The translations under genes and the position numbers were made by a program. A stretch of 64,000 nucleotides of DNA. Source: Bolinopsis microptera. Its lineage: Eukaryota; Ctenophora; Tentaculata; Lobata; Bolinopsidae. Numbering within the stretch: the stretch's first letter is position 1; each line of letters begins with the position of its first letter. The notes below the pieces were generated by a model. It ran no database searches. It worked only from the letters and a program-made list of their open reading frames with translations, and was not told the origin of the DNA. The stretch lies in NCBI RefSeq assembly GCF_026151205.1, contig NC_087082.1, positions 10,858,901-10,922,900 on the forward strand. The letters run 5' to 3'. This document shows, one piece after another, positions 55,006-64,000 of the stretch.

Positions 55006-56592
55006 ATGCTGACTGTTCTGCTCTTCCTCCTGGTGATCCTGCCCCTGACAAGACAGTACCCCATGCTGGAGGGGGGTGATGTGGGGTGCGCTCACGATGG
55101 CCAGGATGTGGATATTGGGGACTTGTTAATGGTTGGGTGCGACAACTGCACCTGCACTCCCGGTGGGTTTTTCGTATTAAGTTTAATCCTTTTACTTTAT
55201 TCGTAGGTTTGGTTTTGGTTTATAGAGCTGCACGCCACATATGTCCAGGTTCATTATAATATATAATCCAGGACTTCTAGGCAGGGTAGGTTGACCTGTA
55301 TGATACATTTTACATGTTGTCTAGGCCCACAACTGGACAGTTAATTATTATTCAACTGTGTTAACAAAAGCCTCTACAATGATATATGATATATGAGATT
55401 CGCATTCGTAAAATTAAAGTTTTCAAACATTTTGGCCACTGGTTGAAATATGTGATCAACGTTTTAAAGAAATCATGTTCACAAATAAAATCATCATCCT
55501 GTTTTCGTCAAACAGTTTTCTTTAATTGGTGCGACGTAAGAGGAACTTCGAAGTTCCAGTGTATTAATAGCACGCTTGGAAACAATTATTGCAATCTTTA
55601 AAGTATAAACTCAGATATACAAGTTTTTCCAAAACACAATAAGCCTATCATTGAAATAAAAACGGCGAATCTCTTAGATCCACTGTAATATATTTCCAAA
55701 ACACTACAGGCAAGATCGTGTGTCCAACACCTCCAACCTGTCCCCGCGACTGTCTGTACAAGGAAACGATTTATAAAGACGGAGACAAGTTTACTAGCAG
55801 TAAAACTTGTGATAAGTGTGTTTGTAGAGATGGGACTGTCACCTGCTCCCCCAAAGACGTAAGTTTTTTCCTGGTCCTGGTCTTGGTCCAGGTCCTGGTC
55901 CTGGTCCTGGTCCTGGTCCTGGTCCTGGTCCTGGTCCTGGTCCTGGTCCTGGTCCTGGTCCTGGTCCTGGTCCTATTTTTATTCTTGATTTAAAGATTTA
56001 AAATATAATACCGTTTGTTTTTACTTTTTTAAGATCCGATCATGATTGCACTTCCGGGTGCATTTTAAATCAACATTATTATTCTACAATGTAGAATCAT
56101 ATGTAGAATCTACATATGATTATAGATTATTCTTTGTTCCAATTCCAACAGTGTAGGGGTTCCTGTACAGTAAATGGTAAGCACTACGAAAAGGGAGAAT
56201 CGTTCAAGATCGACTGTGAGACATGTATCTGTTTGGGCCGTGACGTAATTAAGTGCAACAAACACTTTTGCCCCTGTCTTATTGCAAATCAAATTGTTGA
56301 GCATGGAGGTGGGTTAATACCAAGTTTATAAAATTGTTGTCAGCTTGAAAAAAATCTTGTTAAAACTTGCTTGTGTTACAAATTGTAGCTGCTAGAATCC
56401 GTATCCAAACAAATTTAACTAGCTTAATTTCCTGAATATATCCACTCAGATGAAATAACAGATGCGAATGATCCCCGGGGAACTTTGGTGTACATATGTG
56501 ACGATGGCAGGCAGACTATAAAGGAGGACAACAGGTTAGGCGGACCAGTTGTTCTGGTCAGGGCTGGAATCGAGGACATTCTGGAGGAATAA
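55006..56592 (+). CDS. secreted Cys-rich VWC-like protein, 201 aa
   Basis: Four exons: 55006-55162, 55710-55858, 56152-56308 and 56450-56592 (606 bases, phases 1, 0, 1). ATG 55006 opens a signal peptide (MLTVLLFLLVILPLTRQ). Three cysteine modules follow: CAHDGQ with CDNCTC; CPRDC, CDKCVC and VTC; and CRGSC, CETCIC and FCPC. The C-x2-C-x-C spacing is typical of VWC and related extracellular domains. The last exon is acidic and ends at TAA 56592. It is probably an extracellular matrix or ligand-binding protein; the target is unknown. Two related copies lie downstream. Confidence 0.8.
55865..55975. repeat. GGTCCT hexanucleotide repeat in a VWC-gene intron
   Basis: About 17 units, beginning a few bases after the donor at 55859. 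Also reads as CTGGTC on the coding strand. Confidence 0.95.
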
Positions 56593-57365
56593 ATTGAACG
56601 AGGAGTGTTTCAAAATATTTTGAGACTCGATATTTTGGTCGAGTTCAGCTGGCTTGAGATAACGTGGATAGTAGTTTTACCTTAAGATAGGAGAGCTTTA
56701 CTTCATGATTTTATGAGTTGTAGGGAAGTCCAGTTTTTTTTTGGCAGCTTGCTCATGGTTTTCAAATTTCTTGTCAACTCATATTGAATCTTAAATATTC
56801 ATTTATTTTTAGTTTTAAAAGCATCAATTCAATTTGATTTTGATTGTGCTGACTGTATATCAATATGATAACCAAAAAGTCTTCTGTTTTTATGAATTGA
56901 CTAAAAATATATATATATATTAATGGTATAACAATAATTAATATAATAATGGTGTAACCGGTGGCGTCAATAGGGTGACAAAATGGTTGGTGTGGCGGAA
57001 AATACTCAAGTAAATGCCGTTATTATTTCTGCTTTAACGACATCATGTCCTCGTGTAGTTAGGAATAGGATTATAAACTTTTACCTCATCCGTAAGGTAA
57101 GATCACGTGACTGTTCGTAGCCGGAGTCGCAATCTAGAAACAAAGCCATCACTTAAATAGCCGCCTTGTACTGAGTCTACTGATCCAATGCATAGGGAGC
57201 CACAAGTTATAAGTAGTCTATTAGTCTATTGTCGCGTTTTCTGACGATCACGATCTGTTTCATCGTTTCACCCTGATTGTAATGGTTGGTACATGCATGT
57301 TTCTAGTTGTGAGGTCAAGAAATGCTCTACGGGGACGGAATATGCAGTCACGATGGGTGGGAGTA
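56593..57365. other. intergenic DNA
   Basis: VWC-gene 3' flank. Short AT runs near 56905. No gene recognised. Confidence 0.4.
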
Positions 57366-57456
57366 TGACATTGTTACTGGGCGGCGCTCAGCCTGTCATT
57401 CCGCCAAATCTCTATGATTATGAACATACATATAATAGCTTGGGGTCCCCAGGTAA
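57366..57456 (+). repeat. dispersed repeat, copy 2 (partner at 11246)
   Basis: Interrupted at its TAA (57454-57456) by the MITE that follows. The partner at 11246 gives the uninterrupted version CCCCAGGTAA. Confidence 0.8.
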
Positions 57457-57896
57457 GGGTCTGCCCACACAACGCCATGTGGCGACGGGCCACATGGCCC
57501 GATTAACCTAAACACACTGTGCCACTTGGCGTGGATTTAGCAAATCCGCGGCTCTATTCAGAGGCACGGATTTCCTGCCCACACTACGCCATGTTGCGAC
57601 GGGCCACATGGCGTGGGTCAAAAGGCACAGTGTGTTTAGAGCTCCCGCCACTAGTCACCGGATTCACACAACGAGGCGCGTAGTGTGTTTAGAGCTCCCA
57701 CCAGTTGGCGTGGAAACTCTCGGGGAATAGAGGCACAGATTTTAAAAATCCGTGCCTCTATTCCCCTTGCTAAATCCACGCCAAGTGGCACAGTGTGTTT
57801 AGATAGACGGGCCACATGGCGGGAGCTCTAAACACACTGTGCCTTTTGACCCACGCCATGTGGCCCGTCGCCACATGGCGTAGTGTGGGCAGACCC
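57457..57896. mobile_element. PIF/Harbinger-type MITE with nested inverted repeats
   Basis: 440 bp, ends GGGTCTGCCCACAC and its inverse, with TAA on each side (57454-57456 and 57897-57899), a 3-bp duplication as made by PIF/Harbinger elements. The interior is built from repeated blocks in both orientations: GCCACATGGCGTGG, GGCACAGTGTGTTTAGA, and a perfect central palindrome around GATTTTTAAAAATC. The whole element can fold on itself. No coding capacity. Confidence 0.85.
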
Positions 57897-57899
57897 TAA

Positions 57900-59071
57900 A
57901 ATTAAATGACATTGGTGCGACAGCTGTGTCTACCATGAAGGAGTCGTTCACATATTACGTAATCAGCCGAGGTGGGGTTACGCTAGTGTAAATTTGACAC
58001 AATAGTTATGTGTGAAACTGAATTAAAAGTGAATAATGATTACTTAATATGTGAACAGTATTTTATGGTTTATTCATTGCTTCGTTACTAAGAGTAAGTA
58101 ATCTTTTTACCAGAAAAGATCACGGAATGGGAATCACTTGCCGCAATTATATTTGAGTCAAGTGAGCAAATGATTGCTATTTTGATCCACTTGGAATAAA
58201 ATCATAATGTGACATCGTTCATAAATTATGGCGTATCACTTTTTGGCTAATTTTTAACCCCTCCCCCTTCGTTTTCAAAGGCAAAATGTAATGTAGATTG
58301 TAGGTGTGATAATACATATTTTGGAAATAGTGCGATTCCGCACCTATATCTAAAACCTTTTTATGCGCGGCAAATTTAGAGACAAAAACACCGCAATTTA
58401 GCTGAACAATTCGCAAAATTTCCAGCATTTAAGTACTCTCAGCTTGGATTATTCAACAGCATAGCAAATAACTATATAACGTTGCCTAACGGCCAACACG
58501 ATTTTTGTATCCAACACGACAATTGACAATTTGTCTTACGCTGACGCAATGTCTTACGCTGAGTTTTCTAACAATTCAAAATGCATGAACTCTCATAATT
58601 ACCCTCATAGAAGGTTTTACAATTAGATAGGCAGGATGACTGGAGCTAGTCGACCTGATCATGAGCATATAACCTGGTCATGAGCATATAACCATTAAAT
58701 TCTCCAACATTGTGTGTTTATACATTTAAAAGTATATTCCAACCCATCGGGACAATGAGAGTTGGCAAAGAAACGTATGATAGATGTTCTTGCGTAGACG
58801 AGACTGTCACGAGTACTCAGAGAAAAGTAAAATTGAGTTAGAGGCCCTTGGAGGCCTTTACTTCAGAGGCCTTTACTTTAGTGATGTTCTTGTTTCGATA
58901 TATCGGTACATATAGCGGTCGTACTTAATTTTTTTTATGGAAACAAATTTGAAATCTTTGTTATACTTACAATTATCATGGGTCCGATTAAAATTTTGAT
59001 TAATTATCCATATCGTAAATACAATTACATATAAATTCATATTATTCCAATCCCAATTCTGATTCCAATAG
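57900..59071. other. AT-rich intergenic DNA
   Basis: Contains a tandem TGATCATGAGCATATAACC duplication near 58657-58692. No gene recognised. Confidence 0.4.
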
Positions 59072-59480
59072 TGCAATTAGGGTTATTGTTCAGGGCAAGG
59101 CCATCTGCACTTCGAGAATCGTTTAAAAAAGACTGCGAAATGTGCACGTGTCTGGAAAATGACGATTCATTGTGATAAAAACTTTTGTGCTTGCCTTATT
59201 GACAATCAACCAATTCAGCACGAAAGTAAGTTAGGAACAAATACGTTTTTGCGTTAAATTTAATTTTGTGTTAGTGAATCATGCAAATCACAAATGGGTT
59301 CTTTTACTTTTTTTTTAATTTTCACGGTACTTGTTACTTGAGCTAAGATTTGTAACAAGACCGATAACAATTGCCTTCTTAGTGGAATTCACGGACAGTA
59401 GTAACCCACGTGGAACCCTGGTTAACAAATGTGACGACAGGAGGGTCTCTATCGCGGAGGATAACCGGGTTATTGGTTAG
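59072..59480 (+). pseudogene. broken VWC-like paralogue (exons 3 and 4 only)
   Basis: 59072-59224 is homologous to exon 3 of the gene at 55006. It keeps SFKKDCEMCTC and FCACLIDNQ but has a stop near its start and a frameshift after CLENDD. 59383-59480 matches exon 4 (NPRGTLVNKCDD, EDNRVIG, stop). No copies of exons 1-2 were found. Truncation and frameshift make it non-functional. Confidence 0.8.
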
Positions 59481-60075
59481 GAAAAGGAGAAAACAAAGAG
59501 GAGTGATAAGTTGAAGTGGTGAACATATCATGATCATGTGGATCATTATTCGTTATTCATCTTAAGATACTTTTAAGAATCAGGGTTAGTGTAGTTCAAT
59601 CATATTATTCTGATTTAAAGTGAAAGGGTTTAGTTTTTTAGTTATATTGGCAATTAATAAATACTGGTTTGTAATTAATAACTTTAAAGAGACACTTTTT
59701 GGTTTTAGTGGGATACTTGCTAAAAATTGTTTCATGTCAAATTCAATGCGATTTTTACCGTTAAATGGAAATTAATCTTTAGTATTCATTATTAGAATTA
59801 TTCAACAATTTTAGATCCCATAAAAAAATAAAGTTACTTTAAAATTGAGTTTACTCATGCAAAAACGTTCCATCACCATTTTACATAATTATAAAAAAAT
59901 GTATATAATGTTCAGGGATCTAATCATCAGAAAAGGCTCTAATCAGAGTCATTAATGTAAAAATAACAAAATCCTTTTAGAATTTAAATTAAACTCGAGT
60001 CTCGACTGTTGATTATATTTATAGCAAAATAAAAAAACATTGCTAAACAAAAATGTAAGGGCCTCTTACCAAAAC
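59481..60075. other. AT-rich DNA between tail-to-tail VWC-like copies
   Basis: Nothing recognised; may include a 3' UTR of the minus-strand gene. Confidence 0.4.
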
Positions 60076-61359
60076 TTACTGTTCTGTAATACAAAATCTG
60101 TATTGAGCACATGTAGTAACCCCATCTGCACAAGTGCACTTATCACATGTTTCTTTAACATACCAAACATCCCCGTCCTTGTGGGTTTCTCCCTTGTGGA
60201 AGCAGTCACGGACACAGTTAGCTAGCTCCGGGCACACGATCTTTCCTGTAATTTTGTTGATTTCAACAGTTGTTTTAATGAGCTATATGATCTATTAATA
60301 TTATAATAGTTGCATATACTTTTAATGGGCTCAAGAATTAGACCTGGATACACCAAATTTTTAGTATGACAGTGTATTATCATGAGTATGGTATTAGTAT
60401 AAATTTGGAACTGACCGGTACCTGGGGTTTTGGCTGCCAGATATCAATATAAATGTATTTTACGATTTGCCGAATTTTGCCGGACCGGGACCGGGTATGT
60501 AGAAGAACAAATTTCAGGCTGCCGGAAAATTTTAACTAACCTTTATCATTTAAAAATGTGGATCTAAGCGTCAATTATTTATTTAATTATTCAATAACAT
60601 ACTCCCGCACCTAGGTTATTAGTATTTTGCCCTAAAATCCGCAGTAAATCAGATCGCGAGACATATTATTCTACCCCGAAATTCAAACCTAAGGACCCAG
60701 CATGTTAATACTATAGAACCGAAATAAAATGTTCGATTGTTATAAAATTAATCTGAAAAGTTTTAAAATTTCGACTTTGATTGAATTTCAAAGAATTTAA
60801 CATTTTCCCTAAAATTTTGAAATCTCCGATCTCAAGCGACGATCCTTTACAAACTTAAAATCTATTCGTTTATTTGTTTTTTCCACTTATCTCATTCTGT
60901 TCAATGTTCAACTATGCGTGAATGTAATCTAAATGGAATTGGATACCGATTGCGAAAATTGATCTCTACAAGTTGATGGTTAGACTTAGTTACCCTGTAT
61001 AGTAAGTGTAACTCCATAGTCCATTGTAAGTTAGCCACAATTGAAGGCTATGTGGAGAATTAACAAGTGTCGCGGCCCGGCACGTGCAGTGGCGCGCTCC
61101 GGCAGTGGCGTAACTTTGCGCAGCAGTACATTAGTATGCCGTTGAAAACATCATCTGTGAGGAAGCAAGGGGAAATTCTGAACAAACCTGGTTGGCAGAC
61201 GCAGTTGTCGCAGTGAATAACAATGGTTTCACCGACTTGGTATGTCAGACCAGCGTGAACGCACGTGCACTTCTGTTGCGGAATAACCATGGATCTGACT
61301 ACCGGAAGTGAAAACACGCAAGTGCCAACCATAACCATCATGGCGATTCCAATATGCAT
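60076..61359 (-). CDS. secreted VWC-like protein, minus-strand paralogue, 113 aa
   Basis: Two exons in phase 1: 61188-61359 (ATG 61359, signal peptide MHIGIAMMVMVGTCVFS, then CTCVHAG and CDNCVC) and 60076-60245 (GKIVCPELANCVRDC, ETCDKCTCADG, ending ITEQ and TAA). Exon 2 opens with GKIVCP, exactly as in the plus-strand paralogue at 55710. The stop overlaps a GTAAGT, so an alternative splice at 60079 to unseen downstream exons is possible. The protein lacks the third Cys module and acidic tail of its paralogue. The intron is about 940 bp. Confidence 0.75.
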
Positions 61360-61892
61360 CGTAATCGTCAAAGTTTAATCCTAACGAAAACTTCACAAAA
61401 GACTATACCGCATATATTTTATAATTTTCTACGTAATCCTTATACTTATAGTGGTAAATTAATAATTGCTATTGTATGTAAGCACATGATCCCATGTAGC
61501 TCGCAAAGTTTAAGTTAAGCGGAGTTTTATTTTATAAATATAATTATAACACTCTCCTTTTCTCAATATCTGACCCAGTATCCCTCCCAACACCCATGAA
61601 TGGTCAGCCCAATATTATGTTTTTCTCCTGTCACCAGATCCTTGCCATTCTATTTCTCCGAGTTAATCCATTTGAGTCTTCAGATCAAAGTATTTTCATC
61701 TTCAGCTGTCCCGTTCCCCGAACAACCCAATATCTTTATTTTTCAACATCATGTTCGTCCAAATATGCAATCCTCGGTCTGATCACTAAGTTTACCAGTT
61801 TCTTCCAAGTTTTAACAGATCTTAAAAAATTTTTAAAAGAAGAAAAGAAAGCTTATTGTTTATGCTATATTCCGCTACTAGTACTACCTTAT
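61360..61892. other. upstream region of the minus-strand VWC-like gene
   Basis: Presumed promoter region; no clear TATA box and no other gene recognised. Confidence 0.35.
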
Positions 61893-61970
61893 CGGACATT
61901 ATTTGAACGGACAATAATTAAACGCTGAAGGCCCTAGCGTTCATTTTTATGTCCGTTCAAATAAAGTCCG
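61893..61970. repeat. imperfect inverted repeat, arms about 34 bp
   Basis: CGGACATTATTTGAACGGAC and, inverted, GTCCGTTCAAATAAAGTCCG, with a short central GAAGGCCCT. Fold-back relic without a clear target duplication. Confidence 0.75.
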
Positions 61971-62030
61971 TCCAAGTTAAAGTCCGTTTAAATTTTACAA
62001 CAACTTCTTAACAACTTCTTAACAACTGCC

Positions 62031-63273
62031 GTCCAGACCAAATGACCTCATAGGCAGTTCAGTGACCTTTTAGCGCACCGTTTCCACACCAAAAAAAAAT
62101 ATTTTGAGAATACCTATTTTTGTAATCGAGCATTTCCTGGTAATTAGAGTGCAATTTTCGGAAAAACACAATTTGTTTCGTGGAGAGGCTATAAGTTCAT
62201 CGATTTCTTGCGGTATCGGGTTGAAATTTTGCTCGCCGTCTTTTCACACCTATTTCAAGGTGTGTGTAAAATCTTGATATCGTATCTAAAAAGGCTGGTG
62301 TGTTATAAATTTGTAAAGTTAAAAAAAGTCAAAAAGCTGAAATTGTCCTTTTCAGGCTTATTTTAACCAAAAAGTCAGTCAGGGAAGATCGGATTGATTT
62401 GATGCTTGACATGAAATTGTTCTCTGAATTCTGGCGCAGTTTTTGATGCCCTCAAAAATGTTTTTACTCATTCATCTTCAGATCTATTGGACTTCAAAGC
62501 CAAACAACAAATTTAGTCATATTTTTCGTTTTTCATATTTACTGATTTTTCTAAAATTTTGATAGGAATGTGCTAGTGACTTTTTGAAGTGCGCAAAATA
62601 ATCGCAACTAGCACATTTATATATGAGCGAAGAACAACAAAACACCCTAAAATGCTTCCCTTTGAAGTAATACTAATGGGAGAAAATGTGATTTTTTATC
62701 TGCAAAGCCAAAAAATCACATTTTCTCCCATTACTTCAAAGGGAAGCATTTATTTTAGGGTGACTAAATATGAAAAACGAAAAATGTGACTAAATTTGTT
62801 GTTTGGCTTTGAAGTCCAATAGATCTGAAGATGAATGAGTAAAAACATTTTTGAGAGCATCAAAAACTGCGCCAGAATTCAGAGAACAATTTCATGTCAA
62901 GCATCAAATCAATCCGATCTTCCCTGACTGACTTTTTGGTTAAAATAAGCCTGAAAAGGACAATTTCAGCTTTTTGACTTTTTTTTACTTTAAAAATTTA
63001 TAACACACCAGCCTTTTTAGATACGATATCAAGATTTTACACACACCTTGAAATAGGTGTGAAAAGACGGCGAGCAAAATTTCAACCCGATACCGCAAGA
63101 AATCGATGAACTTATAGCCTCTCCACGAAACAAATTGTGTTTTTCCGAAAATTGCACTCTAACCAGGAAATGCTCGATTACAAAAATAGGTATTCTCAAA
63201 ATAATTTTTTTTTGGTGTGGAAACGGTGCGCTAGAAGGTCACTGAACTGCCTATGAGGTCATTTGGTCTGGAC
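62031..63273. mobile_element. 1.24-kb fold-back element with arms of about 0.57-0.68 kb
   Basis: Left arm begins GTCCAGACCAAATGACC and the right arm ends with its reverse complement. Pairing continues with few mismatches to the centre near 62704, where AATGGGAGAAAATGTGATTT faces its inverse across a 12-base loop. The left arm has about 90-110 bp not in the right arm (62539-62640). No transposase frame. The flanks on both sides carry the same CTTAACAACTG 12-bp motif. Confidence 0.9.
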
Positions 63274-63289
63274 AGATTTGGTGTATGCC

Positions 63290-63340
63290 CCCTTAACAAC
63301 TGCTTAACAACTGCTTAACAACTGCTTAACAACTGCTTGC
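63290..63340. repeat. 12-bp tandem repeat beside the fold-back element
   Basis: Four copies of CTTAACAACTGC on the right. Related copies (ACTTCTTAACAACTTCTTAACAACTG in shortened form) lie on the left at 62003-62028, in the same orientation. Confidence 0.85.
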
Positions 63341-63939
63341 CTCGTTTACTGTATTATACTGTATTATTTTTCGATTGAAAAATTATCTGCTAAAAGTAAA
63401 ATGGGGGGACTTGAAAAGACCGAAAAAATATTTTCGGCTCATAATGATCAGGGTAGCATGGCCATGAAACATGAACAAAAGTAGTTTCCACAAAAACTTT
63501 GAACAAAATTTCGACTTCTTAAATTTTCGGTATGAGTCATTCTCGATAGGTGCTTCGAATTTCGATGGCAGAGCTCCCGCTTCCGAGCTCGTATTCCAAA
63601 GGGGAGGTCTGCCTTCGGAGGTCGCATCATTAGAAGCAGCACAGACCTACTATATACACACAAACTAACTAGGAAGTCATCTCTACGAACCAGTCTACCC
63701 CTAATATAATTCATAATTCGTGTAACGACTAGTAAGTTGCAGCTTGAATCGCTGGTGTATATTTGTCTAAGTTTCTATACAAACTGTACATACTCAACAC
63801 ATAATTGACCAATATAACTTTCAGTATGCCGTTTTATAGCAATAATATATTCGAGATAATGCTAATGCTATACTAGAAAAGCCGCGGTCACTAGGAGGAA
63901 GGTAATAGTATTCTTTGATAATGATAGTCATGTTTTTTT
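63341..63939. other. no gene recognised
   Basis: Short overlapping frames on both strands without domains. Confidence 0.4.
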
Positions 63940-63990
63940 TTTCTATCGCATCAAAAAATATCCATCCCAACCGAAGATACAGCCGGAGCC
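63940..63990 (-). repeat. dispersed repeat family E, inverted copy
   Basis: Reverse complement of the start of the 40425 copy (ATATCCATCCCAACCGAAGA); runs to the window end. Confidence 0.8.
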
Positions 63991-64000
63991 AAAAAACACT

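Overview
This is an AT-rich eukaryotic window, and it is animal. It has split genes with GT-AG introns, exon-shuffled extracellular domains (sushi, discoidin-like, GCC2/GCC3, VWC-like, peritrophin-type chitin binding), a Src-type tyrosine kinase and several retrotransposon classes (LINE, Penelope-like, tRNA-derived SINE, small TIR elements). The mix fits an invertebrate metazoan, possibly a cnidarian, but the sequence does not fix the taxon. No bacterial operon, CRISPR array or viral genome was seen. Exon coordinates below are my own hand reading of splice sites and reading phase.

Layout. 0-8.2 kb: a 13-copy minisatellite, a 714-bp TIR element with an 8-bp target duplication, and the 3' exons of a Src-family kinase (+). 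9.9-13.7 kb: a 68-bp perfect palindrome, a decayed LINE tail split by a hAT-type MITE, and an intronless RING-like gene (+). 14.9-27.8 kb: the centrepiece, a minus-strand locus that reads as one gene of about 33 exons encoding about 2,732 residues. The order is signal peptide, CBM14 chitin-binding domain, five nearly identical GH18 chitinases joined by acidic DDEN-repeat linkers, three lysine-rich sushi modules, and a complete GH19 chitinase. All exon phases match and the coding sum is divisible by three.

29-31.4 kb: decayed GH19-like exon fragments lie on both sides of a broken LINE ORF1-like gene, which is itself split by a Penelope-like GIY-YIG fragment. 32.1-39.4 kb: a SAM-domain, tail-anchored membrane protein (+). 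Its introns carry several expanded minisatellites, including a 51-bp array that repeats its own 3' splice site about 25 times. 41.4-43.1 kb: a young 5'-truncated LINE with an open RT. 43.7-46.3 kb: a type I membrane lectin-like receptor (-). 47.7 kb: a SINE. 50-50.9 kb: a LINE ORF1 (-). 52.4-53.8 kb: the 3' end of an unknown gene with two alternative terminal exons. 55-61.4 kb: a cluster of small secreted VWC-like proteins (one + gene, one broken + copy, one - gene) with a Harbinger-type MITE between them. 62-63.3 kb: a 1.24-kb fold-back element.

How the genes relate. The chitinase locus would secrete a chitin-binding, multi-catalytic enzyme combining two unrelated chitinase folds. The receptor and the VWC-like proteins are also secretory-pathway products. 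The kinase and the SAM protein act in or at the cytoplasmic side. No co-regulation between genes can be read from the sequence, apart from a TATA box 34 nt upstream of the chitinase start.
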